A stretch of DNA of 64,000 nucleotides from positions 3,472,001 to 3,536,000 of the forward strand of contig JAEMBT020000001.1 of assembly GCA_018873245.2 (NCBI GenBank), given 5' to 3'. Made by a program: the position numbers and the translations under genes. The notes beneath the pieces were generated by a model. The model worked only from the letters and a program-made list of their open reading frames with translations. It was not told the origin of the DNA and searched no databases. The stretch is from Archegozetes longisetosus (Eukaryota; Arthropoda; Arachnida; Sarcoptiformes; Trhypochthoniidae). Shown piece by piece: positions 47,301 to 59,689 of the stretch; positions within the stretch are counted from its first letter, which is position 1; each line of letters starts with the position of its first letter.

Positions 47301-49935
47301 TACCTGAACGTTACATGCATCATAATTCGAACTGTTACTATATTTTCAATCTACCTATCGCATCTTTCCTGTAAAATGGGATCAAAACAGTTTGATTCAA
47401 ATTGAGTTTCGATCGAAAGTTTCAGACATTCATAGATTGAGAGAACTTTCCCTAAAGCCTACATTTGGTTTGAATTATAGCGTTAATTTGAGATGAAAGC
47501 TATTTAAAATAAGAACCTCGCTCAATGTGGGAGGTCTTCAATCAGGTTATAGTGTCTCAATTGCAAACGTACAATATTATGAATTGAAAATATTTCTTTG
47601 ACAACTATTAGAAGACTCCTGTGTCTTATTCGAGCACACATACTGTTGAATAGCAAACACACACCTTTTAGTTTGATTTACATTTATATAACTTTCACCC
47701 CCTATCGAGACTCCGCATTTCAATTGACATTCAAATTGGATACTAACCAGAATAGGAACATATCAGCCAATCACTATTTGGATTTTTTCAGTTCAACTTA
47801 GGATATATTCTCTCCAAGTGTCACAACTGGTCGATCATAAGAATATCAGTTTTTAAATGTCTAGTAATGAGAGATTCAATTTTCAGACGTATCTGAACAG
47901 CGAAGTATCTGAAGATATTTAGTTATCAGTAAAGACATAGCAGTTGTGAAGCGAATCATATTTCATGCAATATTCAAATTACTTAGACATTAGTCGGAAG
48001 GCTGGTTGTTGTAATTGGATAATTGTAGTAGTTGGATGAATCACATGTAGAAGAATCATATGTAGAAGGCTAAGCAGACATGGAAATTAAGCAGATCTAA
48101 TACCCATTTGGTTTGTACTTTCATTAGATAGACAGTCAGTACTTATATTACAAGAAAAACTTTAAAGTCCAATAAATTAGTTTGGGTTATGGCTATCTAG
48201 TAGTAGATATCTAGTTATAGCTATTTTGTTCATAGCTATCTTGCTCATAGCTGTCTTGCTCATAGCTATTTTGTTCATAGCTATCTTGCTCATAGCTCCC
48301 TATTTGACATTCTGTTTATTCCAATTAAATTCATTGCAAACTGAATATCAAATCTTTATTTCGATTGACTCATAAATAATTTATTATTTTAAGATCTTTA
48401 TCACTAGAGACATGTAATTAGAGGTACTTTTTGATTATTAATTAACTTGAAAAAGCTATTCGTTATCTGAGAATGAAGTTCTCAATAGTTAATATAATTA
48501 TGAGTTAACTCGAAAAATTGCAACTCTAACTCATTTATTTAAATCGTATATTAAGCTAAATGAACTTGAGATAAATTTAGCTTAATTTTAGATTTATCAT
48601 TAAAACTTAGTTTTTAATGCGTGACCAAATAATTGTGTAATTTACCCATTACGCTATCAATCATGACGCTCAAACTATATTATAGTCTAAAATTATTTTA
48701 TGTCATTTTCAATCCATCTCTAAATGTCAGCTTATGTTAGCTTAGGTTAGCTTAGGTTAGCTTTCGTTTGACTCTCACTCGTTTAGCTGTAATTATAAGC
48801 TTGAAAAATATGCTACAAACAGACACTTTCCAGTATTACAAACACCATTTAAGCATAAGTTTGCTGATCAGTGCAAGAAATGGTAGTCACCAGAGCGTGT
48901 CTCCTCTTTTTTTTGCCCTCAAAGGTATACCTTTTTTAAGTTATTATCATCTTTTCAGAGTTGCATAAAATTCTAACTTAAATCTATTTTTCAAATAGAG
49001 AGTATAACTCACACAATAATAATACACAAAGTAGAATATATTGTTTGATATGACTTTTTTAGCAGCAGTCATAAATTTCAATACGACTAGAATTGCTGTT
49101 TAAAACCATAACTTTAGAACTGCTATCGCAAAATGAAATATTAACACATATTTAGTGCTTGGCTCAATCTTTGGTCTGTAGTCTTCTCTATCATTTACTC
49201 TATGCATATGATGATCAGTCTGACACACGCCACTGATTCTATGATGTGCCCCAAAACGTGCCAAAAACGTCTCTCATGGGCCTCATCCCTACCATTGATT
49301 GCAGGCCTCATCCCTACCGTTGACTGCGGGCCTCATCCCTGCCATAGAATGCAGACCTAATAACTGATTGGCGACTGAATTGATCTGAATTCTCACATTC
49401 TGGGCAAATAGGCAGCTGTGCGATTAGGTTTTGTACATTTAAAAGTAATTCATAAAATTCTATACAGCACAAACGGAAGACACACCAACACACTTACCAT
49501 CACTCACTCACTCACTTATGAATTATAATATTGCATCCCTCGGGCTGTGGGAGAGAACTGTTTCTGCTCAATATATTAAGTACACCATAAATGTTTGGAC
49601 TGCGTGTAAACAGATTTCAGGATGTGAACTATACTCTCTGATAGTCTGACTAATAATCTATGAATTGGTCAGAAAAAAATAGATTCAGATACTTATAGAA
49701 GAATATAAGAATATAAGAATTATTCATAGGTATTGTTTTTGAAGTGATAAAGTTTAGATATAAAGATGAAATGATTAATTAATATGTAATTATAGCTATA
49801 CTTGAGAACAATGCGTTGAAGTCGTGATTAGTTAATGCTCTCTTATTGTTTTAACCTTAGTATAGATCAATAGTATTATTGAATCGATATCTGAAGCAAT
49901 AATTGCTTTGATATTCTTATCAGTCAATTCAATGC

Positions 49936-49943
49936 TATAAAAA
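49936..49943 (+). promoter_or_regulatory. TATA box for the six-cysteine secreted protein gene
   Basis: TATAAAAA, 78 bp upstream of the ATG at 50,021. A start of transcription about 30 bp further on (near 49,966) would leave a short leader with no other ATG before 50,021. Confidence 0.5.
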
Positions 49944-50020
49944 TTATATTTTGTATCTCTATTGCACATTTGTTTTTCTCACAAACTATTCAGTTATTCT
50001 CTATTGTACTGAAAGTTACG

Positions 50021-50815
50021 ATGGGTTTGACTATAAAATTTTGTTGTTTAATATTAGTTTTCATTTTTATGCGTATTATTCATTCAATGAGTTTTACGTT
50101 GAGTGACAGAAAATTTCAATTAAATAACTATGATAATAATAATCGGCAATATTATTATGGTAATTATTTTTATCTAATTATGATTTTCTATAAATAATTT
50201 TAAACTAAAACTTCTGTAGACACCCCTAACATGATTTCAACCGAGCAAAGAATCAAACGGTGCCGAGAAATTCATCCAAAATATGATTACAACTCTTTGA
50301 ACGAAGAAGACAAAGATGTAAATATTGAAAATATATGATTAAATAGATGATTAAAAGAGATAGGATTTAGGTCTGAAGCGTATAAGTGATATAATAAAAA
50401 TTTTTTATTGAAACAGGAATTGATAGATAACTCGAAAATCAATCCATGCAGAGTTGATTGTGTTGTATATGAAAAAGATGCATCTACTAATACAGTCAAA
50501 AGAGTAACTTATACTGAATATTTTCTTGACGGAAAAACTAAGTGCGGTTCTAGAAGAGTAAGAAAACAATCAAAGTCAATTTTTATCCATATAACTAATT
50601 GACCTAAGTTAAGCTAAGCTAAGCTAAGCTAAGCTAAGCTAACCTAACCTAACCTAACCTAACTTAACCTAATCTAACCTAACCTAACTTAACCTAATCT
50701 AACCTAACCTAACTTAACCTAATCTAACCTAACCTAACTTAACCTAATCTAACCTAACCTTTAATTAAAGGTTTGTAAACGTACAAGTGGTGCAGGCATA
50801 TGTTCGATTGACTGA
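50021..50815 (+). CDS. Small secreted six-cysteine protein, four exons
   Basis: Exons: 50,021-50,159; 50,220-50,317; 50,417-50,557; 50,771-50,815. Borders are G|GTAATT, TGTAG|A, GAT|GTAAAT, AACAG|G, AGA|GTAAGA and AAAG|G. Phases agree over 423 nt, 140 residues. A hydrophobic leader (MGLTIKFCCLILVFIFMRII) looks like a signal peptide. The mature chain has six Cys spaced C-x28-C-x3-C-x27-C-x5-C-x8-C, with NPCRVDCVVYEKD and YFLDGKTKCGSRR, ending GICSID. If the third donor is not used, the frame instead reads 15 more codons to TGA at 50,600-50,602 and loses the last two Cys; the extra Cys pair supports the spliced form. The pattern recalls small disulfide-rich secreted proteins of arachnids, but I cannot name the family. 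Intron 3 is largely a TTAGG-type array. Confidence 0.62.
50602..50762. repeat. TTAGC/TTAGG-type array in intron 3 of the secreted-protein gene
   Basis: About eight AGCTA units are followed by some 25 CCTAA/ACTTAA/TCTAA units, arranged as a higher-order repeat of about 30 bp (aacctaacttaacctaatct repeated four times). It ends 8 bp before the acceptor of exon 4. Confidence 0.9.
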
Positions 50816-50935
50816 GTATAACGAAAAGCAATTGTCTAGAAGAGATAGTTACTGGTCTAAACAAGAAATTCATGTATTCAACTTGTTTATAAAACAAATA
50901 TTTTGGTCTGTATTTTGCCTAAGTTGCACTTTTTA

Positions 50936-50941
50936 AATAAA
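50936..50941 (+). terminator. Polyadenylation signal AATAAA
   Basis: AATAAA 121 bp after the TGA of the six-cysteine protein gene, in the right orientation. Confidence 0.5.
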
Positions 50942-53900
50942 TTCATTCTTCAAATCTTCTTCTATGACCAGCAATAAAAATATTCAAAACAAATCTTTTT
51001 GAGTGCTCTTTACAAAATGTGTTTTATTTTCTAAGACATGTTCACAGCGTTCGATCATTGAGAATATGAATGATCAGCATATGTGATGTCCAACATTTGA
51101 TGCCATAAGTTATGTTGACTTCGGACAAAGTGCTACATATGTCCAAAAATAGCATTTGACCCCACATGAAGTTTTCTAACTTAACTTATAAGGAAAGAGT
51201 CATAAAAGGCATGACAAAGACTGAGAGGTTTTACAACTATATAATCTACGTTTAAGATGGGCTCGTCAAAGGGATTATTGTTTTAAGTGTCACTTTTACA
51301 ACTCTCTTAATAACCTACTTCTAAATCATTTTTCTCTTACTACCTTTTTTCTAATCAATTATTATTTCATTTTCTTTAACACCATTGTCAATATCGAAAA
51401 GCACTTCTTCTCAATATCTCATTAATTCAACTGAAAACTTGTCGATTAACCTGAATTTTATCGTTTCAATCATTTCAAACCAATTTCATACGAATCAAGT
51501 GCAAATTTATTCATAGCTCAAACCGAATAATTAGCGTTAATAATCCAAATAAAGATAATGTTTACGAGTTTGCGATTCAAGTCCTCATCAAAATTATAAA
51601 AAGAAATAGATTTTTATGACATAATATGATTATATCAAACTATCTGACACCGAAGTCTTTAGTTTATCTTAATATGAGCTCAGAATTTTCTAGTTTAATA
51701 TCAGTCATATTTATCAAAGGTAGAAATAAATGCTATCTAATTGCAGATTCACAAAGCAGTTTGAACTCAATTCACATTATAGTTCAAGTCTTAACGACAG
51801 TTCACTCTTATACCTGATGATTGCTATCAAAATTCTCACTTTACTACTTGCGAGATTCAACTTAAAGACCACCCAATAAGATAAATATTTGAGCTGACAT
51901 TTATAGGGGGTGTTAGGAATATATTAATTTCTTTCGCTGGAATGGTTTGAGGAACGATTTTATATGCAATAGGCATGAACTGTAAGAAATATGCAATAAG
52001 CATGAACTGTAAGATATGTTCGATAGGTATGAACTGTAATAAATATCAAATAGATATGAACTGTAAGAAATGCACAATAGGCATGAACTGTAAAATATAT
52101 AATAGGCATGAAGTGTAGTAATCGATTTGTAATATTCTATGTAAATGAGATTTAATCTAGTGAATGAACCAAAGCTGAAAAATTAGTATTTATATAAAGA
52201 AAATTAAAACTAGAAATTGATGTTTTCTTATTTCTAACCGTCATATTGAATTAAATATTAGGTTTATTTAGTGATGATAAATGAGTCAATTCTAAAGCTT
52301 TAGACAACAAACAAGTTTAATAAGAAGTATATAAGAAGTATGAATGCGTAGGAGAGGTATTAGAGCAAAGGAAACCTTTCGCAAGCCAATCAAACATTAA
52401 GGAATAACACTTATAAACTTATAAACTTTTCGACAAAATACTTCAGGAAGTCATCAAATAAACTATTGGTTTAGCTGATTTCTAGTAGAGCTAACTAAAT
52501 CTGATTAACTCTCTGTCAGCTATCTTATTATCTCAATTTCCTTAACTCTCAGCCAATATATAAGTTTCATAAGTTAGGACAGTTTTCGCACTTTCCAAAC
52601 TAAGTCTTGCAATAATATTGATATAAAGAAATTTGATTTAAGAAGTTTGTTTACTTCAATTACAAAATACAACTAAATGGCATGACATAGAAGGCAATGT
52701 TGAGGCTATGATTATGGCTGAACGCATACTATAATTACTGCTGAAATGCCGTATATGACTCATTGGCGTGCATTCGTATAATTTATATTGAGAATAGGCT
52801 TGAAATTTATTCCTAGCTCTCTACGCATACGATTCTGCGAAACTGTTTGGGTGAAAATGGTATGAAAATGAAAAATAATTATATGTATATAAGTTATATT
52901 AAAACTATTTTTCATTAAGTAATGAAAAATTAACTCCTACTCAAGTTATGTGGCCGTTAGTGGTCTAGCACTCTTAGCTTGATGTAATAATAAGAAAATA
53001 AGGTTTTTCTATCAATGTATTGTGAGTTACAATAATTGCCTGCTTATGGCAAATCATTTTGTGTATGTATGTGTGTGTGTGTAGTGTGTGTGTGTGAGCG
53101 AGTGCGTGCGTGTGAGTATGTGTGAGAGAGTAGTGCCAAATGAAAAATGGTCACAACTGAAGCCAGAGTTACAGACTGACAAACAGTAGACGGGATACAC
53201 AAACATGCACTTTAATCTGGTATCGTATTCAGTGTATTGATTTGAACGAAGTAGTAAAACGCAGGATAAAGGTTAGGAGTTTAGAATTGAGTGCGAGAAT
53301 GGTATAACGTATCTGATCGAATACTAACTTAGATGCATTGAAACCAGTGGATCAAATACATCTGTGATGTTATGTTATGTTATGTTACGTATATTGCATG
53401 CATTGCATTCTACAACCCCTCAACTGAAACCCCCTTATTATTACTGTATTTTCAGCTCTATTTGATTGCACATTAAATTCTCAGTAATTCTCTAATGTTA
53501 TTTAAAGTAAAATCGATTTTCATAATACTATTTAAATCATACATTTTAATGAGAAACTAAATATTATTCTATTTATAACATTTTTTCTCTTCTAGACATC
53601 TCAGTTTAGGGTAATATCATGTAAGATAACAGGGTTATAACAGAATTACAACAGAATTATAACAGAGTTTATCATATTTTGAGCACTAGTGACATAAACT
53701 TATGACTGAGGGAAAGATTAGAGAAACAACTTTTAGGGTTTGCATGGATGCACTTATAAGGTTATACATAATTGGATTCTTTATAGAGGAAAAGTAGAAG
53801 AAAATAGGTTCACCACAAATTCTAAATTATTTGGTAGCTCCCAGCAAAAATATACTTTATTACATCTTTAACTACTTCTATATTAATCTTGATCCTTCCC

Positions 53901-54297
53901 CTCCCCCTTCCCCTCTCCCCTTTCTTATAACTTCATCTACTCAACTTCTTATCCCTATCTCTTACTCTCTTTTTCTCTAACTATTTCTCACTTCTAACTC
54001 GTCGATAACTCACTGATTCTTGTCAATATTTCGTTTAAATCACTAGAAAATTCAATTTGACTTTGAAAGCTTCAACTCTTGACAGAAACGGTGGAGAAAA
54101 AAGAAAATAAAAAAATGTTGCTAATGAATTAAAATTTTTTTGGAGTGTGTGTCACAGCTGCGCTTTCTATCTATTTTAATTTGAAATGATATCTGGCATC
54201 AAATGCAGCAAAATTGGGGATAAGCCATAGCAAAGGCTTCTAAAATATTCAAAACATAAATTTTGGTTTTTATGTTACTGTTGAGACAGATCTGCAT
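50942..54297. other. Gene-free DNA with minisatellites
   Basis: No supported exon. It holds a 28-30 bp tandem repeat at about 51,963-52,115 (units built on ataggcatgaactgtaa, five copies), a GT-rich microsatellite at 53,068-53,120, and TTATG units at 53,367-53,390. Confidence 0.5.
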
Positions 54298-54465
54298 CTA
54301 TGGGCCTAAACATGATTTTCCCTCACAAATATTATGCGACCCCACCAGAGAGCTTTTCGGTGAACTAATTTTGACACTATAACCATTTAGACCAAACTTA
54401 CCGGTACTCAAGCCATCAGAACATATTGGAGTTGCCACTCGTTTCCTTTCATGTCTGACTCTACC
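54298..54465 (-). pseudogene. Possible exon or remnant of a secreted metalloprotease (weak)
   Basis: After an acceptor-like TTTTCAAG the minus strand is open for 55 codons and is denser in protein-like sequence than its flanks: GRVRHERKRVATPICSDGLS, NGYSVKISSPKSSLVGSH, then NICEGKSCLGP and a stop. The order Cys..Gly..SS..VGSH..GxxxLGP resembles the stretch that runs into the zinc site of M12B (reprolysin) proteases, but the HExxH motif itself is absent. A further patch about 150 bp downstream (AMAYPQFCC) could belong to it. A strong donor-like CCG|GTAAGT lies inside at about 54,401. Read as a decayed exon at best. Confidence 0.22.
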
Positions 54466-54499
54466 CTTGAAAATGAATACATTGAACAAATTCATATCA

Positions 54500-57400
54500 A
54501 ATTAAAAAAATTCATCTAAAATTCATATTAAATTCATCTCAAATTCAAAATAAAATTGACCTCAAGTTCAAAAAGACTCATCTAAAAATGATGTTAGCTT
54601 AAAATACTCGCAATTGTTTAGCTATATTTCTTAACAACTGGCACTTAGTCATAATTCAGATATGTTTCGATTTATTTGGGGATAATTTAGATGAGGACTA
54701 TTTTTATGGATATCTAGTATTCGAGATAGTTTAGGCATAATCTACATGAAACTCATCATCCATTTCATAGGAATAAGTTCAGTAAAAGTGTTAATATTTA
54801 ATAAGATTGTCATGAATAGAGTGCATTCAAGTCTCGTAAATAAGGCGAGAGATAATCATAAATAATAATAATAATAATAATACCTAAATATACTAATGCT
54901 CTAATGGTCGGGCAGGAAAAAATATTTTAGAAAATAAATCTAAATTCAGTCGTTGATCTTCTCTATGTGTTAGGTAACGCGCATGACTTGTAATGTCATG
55001 CTCTGCAGGGGAGAGCCATTCAAGTAATACATTGCACGTATGGGGGAAAGCATTCAAGTTATAGATGCCCTATTCATCGCTTTATGGGGGAATCAACTCT
55101 ACTATGTTATACACAACTTACAGACGCCTTTCATGAAGTATAGCTAGAAAGAGAGCTAGAGAGAGAGCTAGAGTGAGCTAGAGTGAGCTACACAGAGCTA
55201 CACAGAGCTACACTGAGCCACAGAGCTTGAGATAGACAGACCAGTCAACAGACTGAAGGTGACGTTCGGCAGAGAAACAACTGATAACTTAGTGGGAGAT
55301 TTAGACTAAGAATCGTGTTTTACAAGTTTTTCTGCTGTGAAATAGTGAATGGTTTGAATTGTAAATTTAGTGAACACTGGTTTGGAGTGCCATTTAATTT
55401 GATTATAACTACTATTATGAGTATTATTGACAAATTGTGCCTTCTTTTTATATTGTTTGCTCTCTGGCACCCATAGTCTCAAAAGTTTTTGATTTCACTA
55501 TTAAATGACTAAATTGAGTATCAAATCTTGAGGTAAGCTAAATCTTATGTAAACTCATATAAAGTGGTTATAAGTAATGTTTTCTTGAGTTACTCACGGA
55601 TTGAGTTAATCAATGATTGAATTTATAACTGTTTTGGCAAATAATTGAGAGTTTGGATTAAATATAATTGAGAGCCTGGATTGAATATAATTGAAAGCCT
55701 GGATTGAGAGCCTGAATTGAGAGCTGGGTTGAGCATAATAAAGAGCTTGGATTGAGCATAATTGAAAGTAAAGAGAGAATATAATTTAAAGCTAAGATAG
55801 CGTACAACTATCTACTACTTGGACTGTAATCCTTTGCTCGATTGGCTTAAATTGGATTGTTCCATAAAACAGTTTCATTGAGTATGAGAGACATTGATGT
55901 GGTGTTCCTATTGCTACAGACAGAACTGACTATCTAATTTAAGGCATACGTTTTGATCTCAGCTATATGTTAAGACCATGCAGTTTTATTACTACTAACA
56001 CTTATCTCTTTTAGTGTTTATCTTATTTGTATTGACGTTTACGTAACTAATCATTATTTCTAGTAGTTATCAAATCTGTATTTGTTACACTATTTCCAAA
56101 TCCATTCAATAAGATATTGACACCAGAAATACTCAATATATAGCTATTTAGTTGAATGTCTCTAATTATAAACATTAATAAGAAATGGGTTTTAATATCA
56201 AATATTTCTATGTTATCCCTCTTATCCCTATATTTCCTGTTATTGATTAGAAATATCTCTTTAACTATGAATACTAATGCCTTTTACGTGTCATTTATAA
56301 CTATTTATAACTTTTACTCATCTATCTCTACTCCAATAGAGTTTGATTTTCTAATCTATTCATCTATGGATTAACTGTTTTATTTCTGCTATTAATCAAT
56401 TTTACTCGACCTATAAATCTATTTTACTCTTTCTCTTAATCAATTGCACTCTTTCTATAAATCAATTCTATTAATGAAATTTAGTCTTACTAAAAATCTA
56501 TGCTTTCGTCGCAAATGTTAGTATAAGAGTCTAATTGAACGCTTATAACCTTTAGTTGTGCACCACTTTTTGTTGAGCTTAAGCTGACGTTTGACGTTCA
56601 GGTGTGTTCATGGATATATTCTTTTATGCATTTTGTGATCACTGCATGGATCGATATCTGCCATATCTACTATCTTATATAATACACTATTTTATATTTA
56701 CAATACTTGTGATTTTTTACTCAATTTACTAATGCTAATTCTTCTAACTTCATTTCACAATTGAAATGAATCTAAAATTGAAAATTGCCTAGCTTCTCTC
56801 GTGTATCTCAACTTTTGTTCTATTCCCTATTGAATTGATTCTGATTCAGGTTCTCATTCTGATTTATTTTCATAATACATTCACTCATTTATTTGGCATT
56901 GTTCTCAATAAATAAATGATTAAAGTTATAAAATATTTAATTTAGTAAAACAAAACGTTGTATAGGATTGTAGTTCAATTTTGATAATCGATTGTTTTAA
57001 TACTAGAAAAAACGTTTTTTGTTATCTATTATTAAGAAGAGATGTTTTTATTAAAACTCCACAAAAGGAAAAAAAATATTAGATCAGAACTTTTCGTATT
57101 GTCAAGACTTGGGGTTAAATATAGAGAAGCGTGATATAAGGCTTCATATATTCTTTATATTCTTATGTTCTTCTTATATTCTTCACGCCTATCCAACATA
57201 AGGCTCTGCAACACTTCAGAGACATAAGTGGATGGGTCGGAAATTTGCGCTAGATTCAATCTACTTTTCATATGAAAACTTCACAGAGAGGTCTTAACAA
57301 ATATATGAACTTTACATAAGGCTTCATGTAAAACAAGGCTCGGATCTTGAACTTTCTGTGCAAACTCTGCATTGATTTTCTCTGCTCTTATGTTTGCTTT

Positions 57401-57533
57401 TACTAAAAAATACGGAAAATACACAAAGTACACAAAATACGCAAAAATACGGAAAATATACAAAATATACCAAATACGCAAAATACACACATATATACAT
57501 CCATTCGTCTGAAATAACCTCAATAAGTTTCAG
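54500..57533. other. Gene-free DNA with tandem repeats
   Basis: No supported exon. Repeats: (TAA)n at 54,860-54,880, gagctagagtgagctacaca type at 55,138-55,222, attgagagcctgg type at 55,640-55,760, and aatacacaaaatacgc type at 57,405-57,492. Confidence 0.5.
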
Positions 57534-57689
57534 CTCTGGTTAATTTGTGTGCACACAGTTCTGAACCCATCAAACTTTGTTATGTCTCGAATGAAATCTA
57601 TGTCCGATTCGCCGCTCAATGTTAGGCCTCTTTCCCTCCTGAGAGCACCAGATCGTCGCCCATTCAAAAAGCATATATCTTATCATTGA
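57534..57689 (+). other. Unexplained open patch, readable on both strands
   Basis: On the plus strand a possible acceptor (AAGTTTCAG) at 57,533 is followed by 51 open codons (LWLICVHTVLNPSN.., MKSMSDSPLNVRPLSLLRAP, KKHISYH) to TGA 57,689. On the minus strand about 43 codons are open (GRRSGALRRERGLTLSG, DIDFIRDITKFDGF) to TGA at 57,530. The G+C is higher than nearby. It could be one coding exon of an unseen gene or a transposon fragment. I cannot decide the strand. Confidence 0.25.
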
Positions 57690-59569
57690 GTAATAATTTG
57701 CACAAATAGCGAACCAATCACTGCAACATCAGATACATTGTGGTTGGTGATAGATTGTGGCTTAAGACATATTGCAGCTTAAGATACATTGCAGTTTAGA
57801 GCACGCTTAAGATATACTACAGCTTAAGTCACCCGTATTTACATACACTATGCTTTTGGGTTTATACTCATTTTTATATTCAACATAATCAGTTTTTAAT
57901 TTCAAATTGAAAAATGATTTCTTGTAAAAATTGGGTTAATTGAATTTGTTTTTTCGTTTTCGTGAGTTTTATCTCTGATTGAAACGGCATTAGAGATAGG
58001 ACTTTATAGCAGTGACCCAACCAAATGAATTATCGCAAAGGTAGATTGCAAAAATTATAATTTTCTAATTTTCAATTAAATTAATGAATATAAGAAACAA
58101 TATGAATTTGATTTATTTACTATGTGCTAATTTTTAGTTTAAGGCTAACAAATAGAGTAAACATATAACTAAACCAAAAATAGCTTATAATAATTTGCGA
58201 TTCAAATTCAAATTGAAATTCGGGCCTCATTTACTCAACTAGTCTATCAATACTACTACAGATAAGACTCGCAAGAATTAGCATTTTCTTATCCTATTTT
58301 CACTGCTATCAAATATTTCAAATTCAAAGTCATCAGAAGCCAAACTATGAGGACGTATAAAAACAGTTTTCTTATCAATTTCTCATCCATTTCTTGAGTT
58401 AATTCAATCGCATGAAAGAGTGAAGTCTGACTTGATCCAGAACAGGCATTAGGTTAAGTCAGTATAGATCAATATCTGATTGGCTGTTAAGCTATAAGAG
58501 AAAAAGAAGTTTCTATTAGGATAACTAAGGACAGTATGTCTTAGGGAGAAATCTCATTTGTGGTCAAGATGAAGAAGAAGATGAGTAGAGTGAGAGTGGA
58601 GAGGCATAACATAAGATCGATCAGTACTAATCAAATTATCCCCTAAGGTGTTGCGCCCAAATTAAGGATATGTGGAGTAGTTTTCGGATTCGACTTTTTT
58701 TTCGTCTTATTATTATTCAGCCAACACTCTAATGCTTTTCTCATTACATAAATTACGTTTTCTTATAACATCAATGATGTTTTTCTCACAACATAAATGA
58801 TGGTTTCTCACAACATAAATTACGTTTTCTCATTGCATAAATCACGTTTTCAAATCAACTCTTCTACCCATAATCAATACCCAATATATCTCATTATATG
58901 TCCATTCTTCTAGGCTCTGTTGCATCTGTTAAACATATGTGTTGACACAAATTTCGATTATAAGCACTGAATGAGTGTTGTTTGAGACCCCTCGAAGCCG
59001 AACTATTAAGGCTTCTGAGTTTGTTTGGGTTGAAATAATCGGTTTGGATCACATTACCTCCTCATTCGGTGATTCACAACATCACTCAAACCTAACTTTC
59101 ATTTAAACACAACCAGTCTTAAGCTTCAGATCTAATCATCTCTTTTAGTCAATTTTGCCGATGAAGACAGCATTTCAAAGATAGCTTCTCGAGTTGTCAC
59201 TAATATTAGCCGAAGTCAGGGATAGGATAGCATGTCTTCAGTTCGGCTTTTGTAGATTTTCAGCTCATTTCCAACCCATGGGCACAATCATAGCTTCAAG
59301 TTTCAACTGTTTCAGTCAGTGACTCCCCAACTGTCAACCTTGACCTCAGGGTTAATATATATCTCAATTTGTCGTGATATTAGCAAAATGTTCAATGGCT
59401 CTATGTTGTGCTCTCTCACTTTCGCTCTCGTTGTCTCTCTGTCTGTGTGTGTGTGTGTGTGTGTCTCTCTCCCCCTCAAAAAAATGTCAAACTATCTCCT
59501 TCTTGAGCCAATAAACATTAATTTCTAAACCGAACTAAACTAAAATGTCTGTTTTCGTTTCTTACGCAG
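57690..59569. other. Gene-free DNA upstream of the 59.6-kb exon
   Basis: No supported coding exon. It contains tttctcacaacataaat-type repeats at 58,755-58,855 and a (GT)n run at 59,445-59,464. A non-coding first exon for the gene starting at 59,592 could lie here but cannot be located by eye. Confidence 0.4.
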
Positions 59570-59591
59570 CTTCAACACTACTGGAAATAAG

Positions 59592-59688
59592 ATGTTGATT
59601 GCAATCGGGCAAAGATTAGCCATAATCATCATTTTGGTGACTACACTCAAGTTGACTCAATCTACTGAACTGGTGATCAACAATGAAG
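59592..59688 (+). CDS. First coding exon of a secreted or membrane protein (partial)
   Basis: A clear acceptor (TTCTTACGCAG, exon from 59,570) precedes a short leader and ATG 59,592. The frame starts MLIAIGQRLAIIIILVTTLK and ends ..STELVINNE + 1 nt at a donor GAAG|GTAATT (59,688). The hydrophobic stretch is a typical signal peptide with a likely cut after LTQS. The exon needs a partner in phase 1; I found none before the window ends, so the rest probably lies beyond 64,000. The acceptor implies at least one upstream non-coding exon. Too short to name. Confidence 0.5.
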
Positions 59689-59689
59689 G

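Larger units (their letters stand above)
36405..49930. other. Long non-coding stretch with many short minisatellites
   Basis: I found no exon I can support in 13.5 kb. Short tandem arrays include: (GA)n at 38,518-38,574; aactatttacgt at 41,721-41,774; a ctgactctagcttt type at 42,345-42,450; tgtattttgaaccgactttc at 42,460-42,547; cagtcattcttcac at 43,203-43,271; tgcctatgcctgcgcc at 43,557-43,623; ctcttacagttttcctacag at 44,846-44,945; cagaataat at 45,531-45,612; aggaatagtg at 46,029-46,095; catagctatcttgct at 48,218-48,300; ggcctcatccctacc at 49,268-49,360; and TTAGC units at 48,728-48,763. Isolated open frames (39,818-39,516 minus; 46,630-46,439 minus) have no motif or splice context that convinces me. 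Confidence 0.55.
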
